Positions 10,185 to 18,889 are shown, numbered from the stretch's first letter. The stretch: DNA of 64,000 nt from Undibacterium sp. KW1 (GCF_009937955.1 NZ_AP018439.1:1178001-1242000); one strand, 5' to 3'. The notes: a model not told the origin generated them from the letters alone. Translations and numbers: made by a program.

Positions 10185-10760
10185 TTATTTATTGAGCAGG
10201 TAATTGAAGCTGAAAGACACTCTGTCGGTATCTGTGAGGTTGGGGCCTACTCTGTGAAATACATCGGACCTGAACAAGACCAGCTTGCCGACTTCAGGTT
10301 CGATGACATAGTTTTCAAACTGCTTGTATTGCATGTCGCAAGGGAAGATGGCGAGCTCGCCATCATGCTGGTTGGTGCTGAAGTAATATACGCCGCTGAT
10401 GGGTACGCCTTCAACATTCCTGTCGTGATTATGCCTTTCCTGGTAACCAAATTTCTTGGTGACATTGATCCAGCTTTGCGTATATTGGTGATCTATTTTC
10501 CAGTCCTTGTCACGCCTGGTCATGTGGACAAACTGCAAGACACTGTCTTCGATGAATTTTCTTAAATGCTGCAATCCGGCAAGTGCGAAAATATTTTTCT
10601 CATTGTTGAATGAACTGAGCACATTGTCACCCCATGAATGGCCAAGCAGGCGGTTCAAGTCTTCCTTGCGGCGCAAGACTTCGTCATTGATGGCATAAAT
10701 GGTGTCGTCATCGGCCTTGGAGATGCCAACCAGGGTGGGGAAGAGTACTTCGATATTCAT
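10185..10760 (-). CDS. 2OG-Fe(II) oxygenase of the TIGR02466 type
   Basis: Protein of about 191 residues beginning MNIEVLFPT. It contains an Fe-binding pattern: His and Asp in RHNHDRNV, the distal His in SDVFHRVGP, and the following Arg in DRVSFSF that would bind 2-oxoglutarate. SGVYYF between the ligands is also typical. The family is conserved in proteobacteria and phage genomes, with unknown substrate. I preferred the internal start at about 10760 because it matches the family N-terminus; an upstream ATG would add eleven unconserved residues. It converges on the hydrolase gene with only a few bases between the stops. Confidence 0.78.
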   Translation of the reverse strand: MNIEVLFPTLVGISKADDDTIYAINDEVLRRKEDLNRLLGHSWGDNVLSSFNNEKNIFALAGLQHLRKFIEDSVLQFVHMTRRDKDWKIDHQYTQSWINVTKKFGYQERHNHDRNVEGVPISGVYYFSTNQHDGELAIFPCDMQYKQFENYVIEPEVGKLVLFRSDVFHRVGPNLTDTDRVSFSFNYLLNK

Positions 10761-10856
10761 GTGCGCACCTTCTGAAATGATGCACATGATCATAGATGAT
10801 TTGCCTGCTTATTTGCGTATTATTGCGATACTTTATGGTGATGGAAGGAGTGATTT

Positions 10857-11147
10857 TTAATGCTTCATTCCCTGCTCATTTCCATTTTCGCAAATTACCT
10901 CAAGCCCCGGGCATTCTGCATGCAGTTGCGCCAGCAGGGCCCTGGCGATACCAAGTTCACGGTAACTGGGTTTCACATACAGGACATGGACGCACACTTG
11001 CCCGGCATGGATGCTGCAATCCAGTGCTCCCACATGTTGCTGATCCAGAAATGCAGACAGCAAAAAATGCGTGCAGTTGCTTTGTTCATCTTGTTTACAG
11101 ATGCGCAGTGCCGTTTTCACAGCTTCTCCAGAATTGATCTCTGTCAT
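10857..11147 (-). CDS. Small GNAT-family N-acetyltransferase
   Basis: Protein of 96 residues with a GNAT motif A-like stretch: VHVLYVKPSYRELGIARALL, a beta strand followed by a degenerate acetyl-CoA pyrophosphate loop (R-x-L-G-I-A rather than R-x-x-G-x-G/A). It is shorter than most GNAT enzymes (about 140-170), so it may be a minimal or degenerate member. Its ATG overlaps the stop codon of the upstream TSUP permease gene (ATGA), so it should be translationally coupled to it. Substrate unknown. Confidence 0.6.
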   Translation of the reverse strand: MTEINSGEAVKTALRICKQDEQSNCTHFLLSAFLDQQHVGALDCSIHAGQVCVHVLYVKPSYRELGIARALLAQLHAECPGLEVICENGNEQGMKH

Positions 11148-11920
11148 GATTTCACTGCTCCCCATAAGTAGTGGACGCCCAAAGCCAGCAAGCCGATGAA
11201 GAAACAGCGTTTGAACAGCGCTGGCTGCATTTTGTCGCGTATGACTTGCCCCAATTGCATGCCAGCCAATGCAGGTAGCAGGGCCAGTATGGAATCACCA
11301 GCAATATTCCATTGCAAAGTACCACTGCCGTACAGGTTGATGCCCAAGGCCAGTGTGGATACCGTGAAAGACAATCCCATCGCCTGTACCAGTTTGTCCT
11401 TATCAAGATTCAGGGCTTGCAGGTAAGGGACAGACGGCAAGACAAATACGCCGGTAGAGGCGGTGACCATGCCTGTCGCAATGCCGATGACAGGGGCCAG
11501 CATGCGTTCTGCCTGAGTGGGTACTTGCCAATGCACCGATGCCAGCCCCATGACGCCATATAGCAGCAATGCCACGCCCAGGCCAGCACCTGAGCAGACA
11601 GGATCGAGCTTACTGAATAAGAATCCGGCTACAAAAGTGCCAAGGCAAATGCCCAGAAGCATAGGGGTCAGGCGGTGCAATAAGGGCATTAGCCCGGTGC
11701 CACTGCCGAGTTGCCGTATATTCGTTAAAAGCGAAGGTAGAAACAATAGAGCTGCGGCTTGCATCGTCGTCATCGACAAGCTCAGCAAAGCGATTGCCAC
11801 CGTTGGCAAGCCCAGGCCTATGACTCCTTTGATCATACCTGCCAGGAGAAAAATAGAACCTACGGCCAGCCACTGCGTGCTGTTGCCATGAGGGGTAAAT
11901 AGCGTAATGAGGGATTCCAT
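11144..11920 (-). CDS. TSUP-family permease (TauE/SafE type)
   Basis: Integral membrane protein of 258 residues with about eight helices. It shows the early glycine-rich motif GMIKGVIGLGLPTVAIALL and a repeat of it in the second half (GIATGMVTASTGVFVLP), the internal duplication typical of the family. TSUP proteins move sulfite, sulfonates or related organic anions across the inner membrane; the substrate here is unknown. The gene is divergent from a LysR regulator at 12125, a usual arrangement for local control, with a palindromic repeat element between them. Confidence 0.85.
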   Translation of the reverse strand: MESLITLFTPHGNSTQWLAVGSIFLLAGMIKGVIGLGLPTVAIALLSLSMTTMQAAALLFLPSLLTNIRQLGSGTGLMPLLHRLTPMLLGICLGTFVAGFLFSKLDPVCSGAGLGVALLLYGVMGLASVHWQVPTQAERMLAPVIGIATGMVTASTGVFVLPSVPYLQALNLDKDKLVQAMGLSFTVSTLALGINLYGSGTLQWNIAGDSILALLPALAGMQLGQVIRDKMQPALFKRCFFIGLLALGVHYLWGAVKS

Positions 11921-12003
11921 ATAGACAGTTTGCCATTACCAACAAGAACTGAAAATGTGGAATATACTCAGAAAGGCTTCGTATTTTACGTAGTCTAAAT
12001 ATG

Positions 12004-12103
12004 GGACATACGAAAAAATGCCCCAACTGCGTTGCAGCTCCTAGCCGTACTAAAGTACTGTCTTCGTCGCTGACGCCTTGCTGGGACAATTTTTCGTAAG
12101 TCC
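12004..12103. repeat. Palindromic intergenic repeat with a GTACTAAAGTAC core
   Basis: An imperfect inverted repeat of about 100 bases. The left arm starts GGACATACGAAAAAATG and the right arm ends AATTTTTCGTAAGTCC. The middle carries the small hairpin GTAC-TAAA-GTAC. It sits between the divergent TSUP and LysR genes. The element at 17728-17819 has the same layout with a GTACGGATGTAC core, so both probably belong to one dispersed palindrome (MITE- or REP-like) family of this genome. Confidence 0.55.
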
Positions 12104-12124
12104 TACTTTGAAAATATTATTCTC

Positions 12125-13018
12125 ATGCGCTTTGATCTGGTTGATCTTCAATTATTTGTCCACGTGGTGGAGGCAGGCAGTATTACTGCCGGGGCAGACC
12201 GTTCCCATCTGGCGCTGGCGTCGGCCAGTGCGCGCTTGCGCGGTATGGAAGATTTGCTGGGCGTGCCCCTGTTACTGCGGCAAAGGCGCGGTGTGGAAGT
12301 GACTGATGCTGGCCGCACGCTGCTGCACCATGCGCGCATGCTGATGCAGCAGATGGAAAGAATGCGCGGTGATCTCGGTGATTATGCCAAAGGCCTCAAG
12401 GGCCATATACGGATGTTGTGCAATACCTCGGCGCTTACTGAATTCCTGCCGCAGGCGCTGGCCATTTATATGCAGGCACATCCGCACATCAATATCGAAG
12501 TTGAAGAAAGACTCAGCAACGACATCGTGCAAGCCATCATTGCTGAACAGGCCGATATAGGCATCATTGCCGATACGGTTGATAGTGCAGATTTGCAGGT
12601 ATTTCCCTTCCGGCAGGATCAACTGGTGCTGGTGACGGCAGCCCAGCATCCATTGCATGCTGTGGCTGCGGTCAATGGCATCCTGGCCTTTGCCGATATC
12701 CTGACCTATGACTTCATAGGCCTGGCTGGTGACAGCGCCCTGCAACAATATTTGAATGAACATGCGGCGCGGCTGGGGCAGCGTTTGCATTACCGCCTGC
12801 GTTTGCGCAGCTTTGATGGCATTTGCCGCATGGTGGAAAGTGGTGCTGGCATCGCCATCATCCCCGAGACGGCAGCTTTACGTTATGAGCAGTTGATGAA
12901 AATACAAAGGCTGTATCTGACTGATACCTGGGCTGTCAGGAACTTGCTGATCTGTGTGCGGCAATATGATGAGCTGCCGACCTATGCGCGTGAATTGATC
13001 AATGCCATCAAGGCCTGA
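12125..13018 (+). CDS. LysR-family transcriptional regulator
   Basis: Protein of 297 residues. The N-terminal winged HTH (about 1-60) reads DLVDLQLFVHVVEAGSITAG then LALASASARLRGMEDLLGVP. The C-terminal co-inducer domain begins around residue 90 (GHIRMLCNTSALTEFLP). It is divergent from the TSUP permease gene and the most likely regulator of it, the LysR rule of thumb. The effector cannot be read from sequence. Confidence 0.88.
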   Translation: MRFDLVDLQLFVHVVEAGSITAGADRSHLALASASARLRGMEDLLGVPLLLRQRRGVEVTDAGRTLLHHARMLMQQMERMRGDLGDYAKGLKGHIRMLCNTSALTEFLPQALAIYMQAHPHINIEVEERLSNDIVQAIIAEQADIGIIADTVDSADLQVFPFRQDQLVLVTAAQHPLHAVAAVNGILAFADILTYDFIGLAGDSALQQYLNEHAARLGQRLHYRLRLRSFDGICRMVESGAGIAIIPETAALRYEQLMKIQRLYLTDTWAVRNLLICVRQYDELPTYARELINAIKA

Positions 13019-13102
13019 AAATTTTGTGCAGTATGCAAATAGCTTGGTCTGCCGGTCTTCTTGCTACAATGCAGGTCTGTTTCATCTTCAATCTCCGTTC
13101 TC

Positions 13103-13960
13103 ATGTCCGTTACCACTTCCATAGGCAATGCTTTCAAAAGCTTCACGAGTAAATTTGCTGCCAGCCCGGTTTCACCTGCGTCACCCGTAATGGCACCAGT
13201 TTTTGCCAATCTGAATATCGATGCTGCATTGACGCTGGCCTTGTTCGAGGTCTTGACGGCAGAAACAATCAAATTGAAATGGCAAGACAATTACCTGGCC
13301 CTGGAAGATGGCTTGCTGCTGGCAGTTGAGCGGGTGGAAACTGTTACGCTTGCTGAAGACAAATTCCGTACCTGCACACGTATCTATGCCAGCCATGCGG
13401 CCTACTTCCCGGAGGGTTTGAGCGAATACCAGCATGCCATGGGTGCCACTGAATCTGACGCGATACTTGAAGGTTTGCGTACCTGGGCCAGGATGGACTT
13501 ATTGGTATTGCAGGATGCTACCCGCGAGCAGCCTTTGAATTGCACAGTCATAGAAATGAACACCAGCGCTGAGGCGGCAGAAGGCCGCAGTTTTCGCCAG
13601 GTAATATTGGGCCCAGTCGCCCATCTCGCCAGCCTGCCCGCGCCCAAGAAAAAAGAAGAACATCCATTTTGCCCATGCTGCCTGTTTACAGAAAGCATGC
13701 CGGCTTTTCATGATCTGTTGCAGACCAGTGATTTCATCGGCATACGCTTGTTTGCCTCGCGTGATAACGAAGGCAAGCTGGCTGCTGATTGTCGTGTCAA
13801 TGGCGAAGATTTTTTGCCTGCGGTCGAACACCTGAAACAATATGCAGAAAAATGGCCGCAGCGCGGACTGGAATTCCGCAAGCAATATGTCGTTGTCAGG
13901 ACCAGCGGACATAGCGTCAATCAAGCGCAACTTGTGCAATCCGGCAAGGTGCAGCCTTGA
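13103..13960 (+). CDS. Conserved hypothetical protein (possibly DUF6348-like)
   Basis: Soluble protein of 285 residues. I chose the ATG at 13103 (MSVTTSIGNAF) because the upstream part has atypical composition. No signal peptide or membrane segment. Recognisable stretches are KWQDNYLALEDGLLLAVERV, RTWARMDLLVLQDAT and a cysteine cluster HPFCPCCLF near residue 200 that could bind a metal. I do not recognise the family with certainty; a DUF6348-type assignment is only a guess. It lies alone between LysR and the aminotransferase gene. Confidence 0.65.
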   Translation: MSVTTSIGNAFKSFTSKFAASPVSPASPVMAPVFANLNIDAALTLALFEVLTAETIKLKWQDNYLALEDGLLLAVERVETVTLAEDKFRTCTRIYASHAAYFPEGLSEYQHAMGATESDAILEGLRTWARMDLLVLQDATREQPLNCTVIEMNTSAEAAEGRSFRQVILGPVAHLASLPAPKKKEEHPFCPCCLFTESMPAFHDLLQTSDFIGIRLFASRDNEGKLAADCRVNGEDFLPAVEHLKQYAEKWPQRGLEFRKQYVVVRTSGHSVNQAQLVQSGKVQP

Positions 13961-14053
13961 TGCCGGTTCGTCAAGTCAAATGGCGGATGTGATACATTAG
14001 AAATAAGCATTCACTATGCGTCACCAATTAACTATCAACGAGTGAGGAATATT

Positions 14054-14890
14054 ATGTACCGTAGCTACTTCAAGGGACAATGGAGTGAAGGCAATACGCC
14101 ACTGTTTGGCGCCATGGATAATGCAGTCTGGCTGGGTTCCTCAGTGTTTGATGGTGCGCGTTCCATTCGCGGCCTGACGCCAGACTTGCGTTTGCATCTG
14201 GCCCGCGTCATACAATCAGCCCAGCGCCTGGGTTTGCAATGCCCATACAATGTCGATGAACTCGAAGCATTGTGCCGTGAGGGCATCGCCCTGTTTCCGG
14301 CGGATGCCGAGCTGTATATACGTCCGCTGGTATTTGGCACTGACGGTTTGCTGATCCCTGAACCTTCAACTACGGGCTTTGCGCTGACTTTGTTTGATGC
14401 ACCCATGCCGGCATTTTCCGGTTTCTCTGCCTGCCTGTCCAGCCTGCGTCGTCCCGATCCTTCCATGGCGCCGACTGATGCCAAGGCTTCCTGCCTGTAT
14501 CCAAATTCCACCAGAGCCTTGCGCGAAGCCAAAGAGCGTGGTTTTGACAATGGCGTGGTCTGTGACATGCATGGCAATGTGGCTGAATTTGCCACTGCCA
14601 ATCTCTTCTTCGTGACTGCTGATGATGAGATTGTCACACCTGTGGCAAACGGCAGTTTCTTGTCCGGCATTACCCGCGCCCGCGTTATTGGTTTACTCAA
14701 GGACGATGGCAAGCAAGTGTCCGAGCGCACTGTAAAACCGGAAGAATTGCTGGCAGCCAAAGAGATTTTCAATACAGGTAATTTTGCCAAGGTAACACCT
14801 TGCACCAGATACGAAAGCCGTGAATTGCCTATAGGTGTAGTGGCGACACGTGCCCGTGATCTGTATTTGCAATTCATGCAAAATACCTGA
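14054..14890 (+). CDS. Class IV aminotransferase (branched-chain aminotransferase-like)
   Basis: PLP-dependent fold-type IV enzyme of 278 residues. It shows GSSVFDGARSIRG near the N-terminus, the Lys-bearing region KASCLYPNSTRALREAKERG, the Glu-containing NVAEFATANLFF and the phosphate-binding end FLSGITRARVIGLL. These fit branched-chain or D-amino-acid aminotransferases, which interconvert amino acids and 2-oxo acids with glutamate. The ATG at 14054 (MYRSYFKGQW) fits the family better than the GTG at 14042. A glyoxalase-like gene follows 33 bases downstream, probably in the same transcript. Confidence 0.82.
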   Translation: MYRSYFKGQWSEGNTPLFGAMDNAVWLGSSVFDGARSIRGLTPDLRLHLARVIQSAQRLGLQCPYNVDELEALCREGIALFPADAELYIRPLVFGTDGLLIPEPSTTGFALTLFDAPMPAFSGFSACLSSLRRPDPSMAPTDAKASCLYPNSTRALREAKERGFDNGVVCDMHGNVAEFATANLFFVTADDEIVTPVANGSFLSGITRARVIGLLKDDGKQVSERTVKPEELLAAKEIFNTGNFAKVTPCTRYESRELPIGVVATRARDLYLQFMQNT

Positions 14891-14923
14891 TTCGCATCCT
14901 GACCCAGACTGAACGACAGATCG

Positions 14924-15313
14924 ATGCTGAAGCGCATACATCATGTAGCCATCATATGCGCTGATTATCAGGTGTCCAAGGATTTCTATACCCGGATTCT
15001 GGGCTTGAGCGTTATTGCTGAGACCTATAGGCCAGAGAGAGCTTCATTTAAGCTTGATCTGGCCTTGCCAGACGGTTCGCAAATAGAATTGTTTTCCTTC
15101 CCTGATGCGCCACCCAGGGTATCCCGGCCTGAGGCACTGGGTTTGCGTCACCTGGCATTTGAAGTCGATGATGTGTCAGTCTGTAAAGCGATGCTGGAGG
15201 CAAAGGGGCTGGAAGTGGAAGATATCAGGCTGGACGAATTGACAGGGCGGCGCTTTGTCTTTTTTGCTGACCCTGATGACTTGCCCCTGGAGTTGTATGA
15301 CGCTTTGCCTTGA
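14924..15313 (+). CDS. gloA2: VOC-family glyoxalase-like protein (GloA2/YaeR type)
   Basis: Protein of 129 residues with two paired beta-alpha-beta-beta-beta modules. It starts IHHVAIICADYQVSKDFYTR, has the metal-ligand His in GLRHLAFEVDDV and ends with FFADPDDLPLELYD, the usual signature of YaeR/GloA2 proteins. The family is distantly related to lactoylglutathione lyase, but activity is often unproven. A strong bidirectional terminator follows. Confidence 0.82.
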   Translation: MLKRIHHVAIICADYQVSKDFYTRILGLSVIAETYRPERASFKLDLALPDGSQIELFSFPDAPPRVSRPEALGLRHLAFEVDDVSVCKAMLEAKGLEVEDIRLDELTGRRFVFFADPDDLPLELYDALP

Positions 15314-15349
15314 TAGATTTGCCAGGCAATATGAAGAAAGCATGAGTCG

Positions 15350-15384
15350 AAAAAAACCGGGGAATGAGATTCCCCGGTTTTTTT
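15350..15384. terminator. Bidirectional rho-independent terminator
   Basis: Perfect stem AACCGGGGAAT / ATTCCCCGGTT with loop GAG, flanked by A7 on the left and T7 on the right. It can terminate the gloA2 transcript on one strand and the tonB-exbBDD operon on the other. Confidence 0.92.
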
Positions 15385-15397
15385 GACATACTCTGAT

Positions 15398-15832
15398 TTA
15401 CTTCAGGAACTGCTCATTCCCGACCATACCGATCTTGGTCACACCAAGACGCTGTGCCGCTGCCATGACCGCAGCCACAGACTTGTAAGGCACAACAGCA
15501 ACCGGACGCAGATGAATCTCTGGCTGGTTTGCTGCAGGCATCGCTGCCGATTCAGCCAACTTCGCTTCCAGCTGTGCATGATCGACTGCCGTACCATTCC
15601 AGGACACCGTTCCATCAAAATCGACGTCGATATTCACCACCACAGGCGGTGTAGTTGGTGGCGGTGGGTTACCTGTCGGCATATTCAGGTTCACTGCGTG
15701 ATTCTGAATAGGAATGGTAATAATCAACATGATGATCAATACCAGCATGACGTCAATCAGCGGCGTCATGTTCATTTCTATCATCACTTCCGGATCGGAT
15801 GATCCTCCGCCGGAACCAATTTGCATACCCAT
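15398..15832 (-). CDS. exbD: ExbD/TolR-family biopolymer transport protein (second copy)
   Basis: Protein of 144 residues with a short cytoplasmic N-terminus and one transmembrane helix carrying the conserved proton-pathway Asp (MTPLIDVMLVLIIML). A periplasmic domain with a proline-rich start follows. ExbD works with ExbB to turn proton flow into TonB movement, powering outer-membrane receptors. It is the last gene of tonB-exbB-exbD-exbD. Two tandem ExbD proteins are seen in several systems and may form heteromers. Confidence 0.9.
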   Translation of the reverse strand: MGMQIGSGGGSSDPEVMIEMNMTPLIDVMLVLIIMLIITIPIQNHAVNLNMPTGNPPPPTTPPVVVNIDVDFDGTVSWNGTAVDHAQLEAKLAESAAMPAANQPEIHLRPVAVVPYKSVAAVMAAAQRLGVTKIGMVGNEQFLK

Positions 15833-15914
15833 AATGCTTCCTTCATGAGTTATTTACTCGCATAACGAATAATTCGATAGCTGAATAAAAAATCAAACTT
15901 CAAGACCAAAATCT

Positions 15915-16076
15915 ATACCACAGAGACACGGAGTCACAGAGGAAAACCACAGAGAAAACCTTTTTAATACATGCTGCTTGTAATGACCAAGTGAAATGGT
16001 CTGTGATCAGTTTCAGCAACAAGATTTTCCTCTTGCCTTTCTCTGTGTCTCAGTACCTCTGTGTTGAGAGGTCTTG
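15915..16076. repeat. Dispersed CACAGAGACAC-type intergenic repeat, copy 1
   Basis: The stretch opens CCACAGAGACACGGAGTCAC and closes CTCTGTGTTGAGAGGTCTT, the two ends being partly complementary. Related copies lie at 16580-16720 and 23031-23156. No coding potential is convincing in it. It separates the two exbD genes and could form a long hairpin in the operon mRNA. Confidence 0.7.
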
Positions 16077-16107
16077 CTTTGAGGTGCGCACAGCGCACCC
16101 TACTGTC

Positions 16108-16542
16108 TTAGTTCCGTGGTGGCGGTTCAATCACGAAGCCGACCTTGGCGATACCGGCACGTTGTGCCGTCAGGATACTTTTGCCAATAAACTCATAGCG
16201 GGTATTCTGATCTCCACGGATATGCAACTCCGGTTGCGGGATCTTGACTGCTTCTACCTTGAGCTTTTCAAACAGGGCATCCGTGCCTGCCAGCGGCTTC
16301 ATGCTGCCGTTCCAGTACAGATCACCATCCTTGTTCACCGACAGGGTGATGTTTTCCGGTTTGGTTTTGTAAATCACGTTGGTTTCTGCCGGTAATTTCA
16401 GCTTGACCGTATCTGTAATCACCGGGGTGGTGATCAGGAAGATGATCAGCAATACCAGCATGACGTCGACCAGCGGGGTGGTGTTGATGGTGCTGTTGAC
16501 TTCGTCTTCACCATCTCCATCATTACCAATTGCCATTGCCAT
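16108..16542 (-). CDS. exbD: ExbD/TolR-family biopolymer transport protein (first copy)
   Basis: Protein of 144 residues with the membrane helix TTPLVDVMLVLLIIFLITTP, including the conserved Asp, and a periplasmic domain (ENITLSVNKDGDLYWNG, LHIRGDQNTRYEFIGKSI). It resembles the second copy but differs clearly in the periplasmic part, so the pair is an old duplication rather than a recent one. It stands between exbB and the second exbD, with dispersed repeats on both sides. Confidence 0.92.
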   Translation of the reverse strand: MAMAIGNDGDGEDEVNSTINTTPLVDVMLVLLIIFLITTPVITDTVKLKLPAETNVIYKTKPENITLSVNKDGDLYWNGSMKPLAGTDALFEKLKVEAVKIPQPELHIRGDQNTRYEFIGKSILTAQRAGIAKVGFVIEPPPRN

Positions 16543-16579
16543 AATGTGTTCTCTTTCGATGTTACGCTTTAACCCTTAA

Positions 16580-16720
16580 AACCTCTCAACACAGACACAC
16601 AAAGATCTCTTTTCTCTGTGGTGCAGCAGGGGTTTCGAGTGGCATGCCACTCGCCTGCGGAACGAAGACTTCTTGCAAGAAGTCTTTCCTTCCTCTGTGC
16701 CTCTGTGTTGAGAGGTCTTC
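16580..16720. repeat. Dispersed CACAGAGACAC-type intergenic repeat, copy 2
   Basis: It begins AACCTCTCAACACAGACACA and ends CTCTGTGTTGAGAGGTCTT, so the two ends form an inverted repeat (CCTCTCAACACAGA / TCTGTGTTGAGAGG). The internal sequence includes small hairpins such as GAGTGGCATGCCACTC and AGACTTCTTGCAAGAAGTCT. It lies between exbB and the first exbD. Confidence 0.75.
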
Positions 16721-16743
16721 GGGTGTTAATCAGTGATTACTAA

Positions 16744-17619
16744 TTACTTCTTAGCAGCTGTTTTGCCCATATTGCCGGACAGGACAACGGAGTGCAGATC
16801 AGCGGAGAAGGCACGGACTTCTTCCATGGCGCTCTTGTTGCGACGGACCAGGAAGTTGTAACCCAATACAGCAGGAACAGCGACAGCCAGACCAATCGCG
16901 GTCATGATCAGCGCTTCACCAACAGGACCGGCTACTTTGTCGATCGATGCTTGACCGGACATACCAATCGCTGTCAGCGCATGGTAAATACCCCATACGG
17001 TACCGAACAGACCAACGAACGGTGCTGTGGAACCAACTGTCGCCAGGAAGGCCAGGCCGTCTTGCAGGCGGCTTTGAACTTTATCAACAGCGCGCTGGAT
17101 GGACATGGAGACCCAGGTGTTCAGATCGATTTGTTCGAGCAGCGCGCCTTCATGGTGTTCTGTGGCTTTGATACCAGAGTCAGCGATGAAGCGGAATGGG
17201 CTGCCTTCTTTCAAAGAGGCGGCACCGGCTTGGACAGAGGCTGCTTTCCAGAATTTGGAACGGGCATCTGTGGCTTGGCCGGACAGTTTGACCTGGTCAA
17301 TGATTTTGGTGATGAGGATGTACCAGCTGCCCATGGACATGATGACCATGATGATGAGGGTGCCTTTGGCAACGAAGTCACCAGTTTTCCAGAGAGCATC
17401 GAGACCGTATGGGTTTTCTACCATTTCTTTGGCAGCTGCAGGTGCTGCTGGGGCGCCAGCGTCTGCTGGAGCGGCTGGTGCCGGGGCTGCGTCAGCAGCA
17501 GGGGCTGGTGCGGATGCGGCAGCGGAGGCGGATTCCTGTGCAGAAACAGGGGCGACGGCAACGGCGGCTGTCAAGGCCAGGAGTGTTGCAGCCAGGAATG
17601 CGGAGAAACGGGTTTTCAT
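16744..17619 (-). CDS. exbB: ExbB/MotA/TolQ-family proton channel with a cleavable leader
   Basis: Protein of about 291 residues. An N-terminal signal sequence (MKTRFSAFLAATLLALTAA, cleaved after VSAQ) is followed by an Ala/Pro-rich linker, then three membrane helices: GTLIIMVIMSMGSWYILIT, LATVGSTAPFVGLFGTVWGI and ALIMTAIGLAVAVPAVLGYN. The last two carry the conserved channel residues. The signal sequence plus linker is typical of the longer ExbB variants. It acts with ExbD and TonB in the inner membrane. The ATG at 17619 was chosen because it starts the signal sequence exactly. Confidence 0.93.
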   Translation of the reverse strand: MKTRFSAFLAATLLALTAAVAVAPVSAQESASAAASAPAPAADAAPAPAAPADAGAPAAPAAAKEMVENPYGLDALWKTGDFVAKGTLIIMVIMSMGSWYILITKIIDQVKLSGQATDARSKFWKAASVQAGAASLKEGSPFRFIADSGIKATEHHEGALLEQIDLNTWVSMSIQRAVDKVQSRLQDGLAFLATVGSTAPFVGLFGTVWGIYHALTAIGMSGQASIDKVAGPVGEALIMTAIGLAVAVPAVLGYNFLVRRNKSAMEEVRAFSADLHSVVLSGNMGKTAAKK

Positions 17620-17727
17620 TGAGGTGCTTCCTTTTAACAAAATAAGGTTGGTATTGCTTACTGCTGTTTTTATTTACTGCTGCTTTAAGATTTAATTTTT
17701 CATTAAACTTGCTTTGTGCCGTCAAGA

Positions 17728-17819
17728 AGCCTGTGCGGGCGTAGCGAGCAAGTTCAGGTTGAGTTAAGAAGCGCAACCGTACGGATGTACGGTGACGAAC
17801 TTGCAAAAATCTGCAGGCT
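17728..17819. repeat. Palindromic intergenic repeat with a GTACGGATGTAC core
   Basis: Nested inverted repeat between tonB and exbB. The outer arms are AGCCTGTGC / TGCAGGCT-like, the middle arms GCAAGTTC / GAACTTGC, and the inner hairpin ACCGTAC-GGAT-GTACGGT. Layout and the GTAC-N4-GTAC centre match the element at 12004-12103. It may also modulate tonB/exbB read-through. Confidence 0.6.
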
Positions 17820-17856
17820 CAAGCTGGGCTTGCGCAGTAGCCTGCGCAGGTTTCGA

Positions 17857-18528
17857 CTACTCTAACTTCCATACATACTGAACCTTGGCCCAGGTCTGTT
17901 GTGGTTTGCCATCGACGGTACCTGGTTTGTTTTTGCAGGAACCTGACATCAACTGGGATTTAACCGCATTGTCGAGACCGCGGAAGCCGCTGGATTTGTC
18001 GATCTTGACGTCGGCAACAGAACCATCTGCACCAATCAGGACGGACAACAGGACGGTGCCGGTTTCTTCATTACGCAGGGAGGCACGCGGATATTCCGGT
18101 TTGCATCCACCGACGTTGAAGTCGATCACGCCTGGTATCGTGACGGGACCTGTGGCCTTGGTTTCTGCAACTGGTGCAGGTGGGGCCTGGGTCTTGGTGA
18201 ATGTCGGGTTTTCTGGCTTGACATTCGATACCGCTGATATCGCTGGCTGTTGCTGAACCGGCTGCTGGACCTGGACTTCCGGTGGCGGAATGAACGGTGG
18301 CGGCGGGGCCAACAATTTTGGCGGTGGCGGCGGCGGGGTGTCTGGCGGTGGTGGCGGTGGCTTCACTTCTTCTACCAGCTTGACTTCTGCTGGCTTGATC
18401 ACCACTTCCATCGCTTTGCGCGCCAATCCAGATACCAGGGCATATACCACCAGTACGTGAAATGCGATAACCAGCCCCAAGCCTACAAACTTCTTCCCCG
18501 GCTCTTGCTGGCGATTTGAAAAATCCAT
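17857..18528 (-). CDS. tonB: TonB-family energy transducer
   Basis: Protein of 223 residues. One N-terminal membrane anchor (VGLGLVIAFHVLVVYALVSG) precedes a long proline-rich span (PPPPPPDTPPPPPPK) that crosses the periplasm, and a C-terminal TonB domain (YPRASLRNEETGTVLLSVLI ... VQYVWKLE). It couples the ExbB/ExbD motor to TonB-dependent receptors in the outer membrane. First gene of the operon. Next to starch-degrading enzymes it may serve a maltodextrin receptor, but no receptor gene lies in the window. Confidence 0.93.
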   Translation of the reverse strand: MDFSNRQQEPGKKFVGLGLVIAFHVLVVYALVSGLARKAMEVVIKPAEVKLVEEVKPPPPPPDTPPPPPPKLLAPPPPFIPPPEVQVQQPVQQQPAISAVSNVKPENPTFTKTQAPPAPVAETKATGPVTIPGVIDFNVGGCKPEYPRASLRNEETGTVLLSVLIGADGSVADVKIDKSSGFRGLDNAVKSQLMSGSCKNKPGTVDGKPQQTWAKVQYVWKLE

Positions 18529-18889
18529 TCCGGCTGTCTCCTCGATCTTAGAATATGAAGGCGGTAATAATAACCGCTGTTGGTGTTAAATTTGCGTTTC
18601 TTGGCTGAAAACTTTTCATATTTTTTGTAGCAAGCATATGAATCCCTGTTTTAAATAATCTGTACTGCCTGATTTGTACCCCGTCGAGCGCAATTTCCTT
18701 GTGCATTTCATCTTCAAAACAGTCAAGCAATAAGCAATATCTGAACCATGTATAAGGCCGGCTTTTGCATCAATAAGGCATCTGTATGGATAAACTTTGC
18801 ACTGCATGATGCCTGTTGCGCACTAAAACCAAGATTGCACTCATGAAGCCGTGCTCCAAAAAAGATATTACTGTGTTGTAGTTGCCTTC
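18529..18889. other. Gene-free interval between tonB and the pullulanase gene
   Basis: AT-rich interval of 361 bases. It must contain the promoter of the tonB operon (reading towards lower coordinates) and the 3' end of the pullulanase transcript. I see only short open frames without recognisable protein features and no clear terminator. Confidence 0.4.

Noticed and set aside
10857..11147. Truncated or frameshifted GNAT gene
   Set aside because: The short frame is coupled by ATGA overlap to the TSUP gene and I saw no GNAT-like continuation in another frame, so I kept it as a small GNAT-like gene.
15918..16076. CRISPR-like array from repeated CACAGAG units
   Set aside because: The units are irregular, not evenly spaced and have no spacers; they match a dispersed fold-back repeat instead.
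16792..17695. Long open frames opposite exbB
   Set aside because: They are antisense products of the Ala-rich and Pro-rich ExbB coding sequence; no family features.
18548..18850. Small genes upstream of tonB
   Set aside because: Open frames of about 60 codons here have no start context or family features and lie in a likely promoter region.
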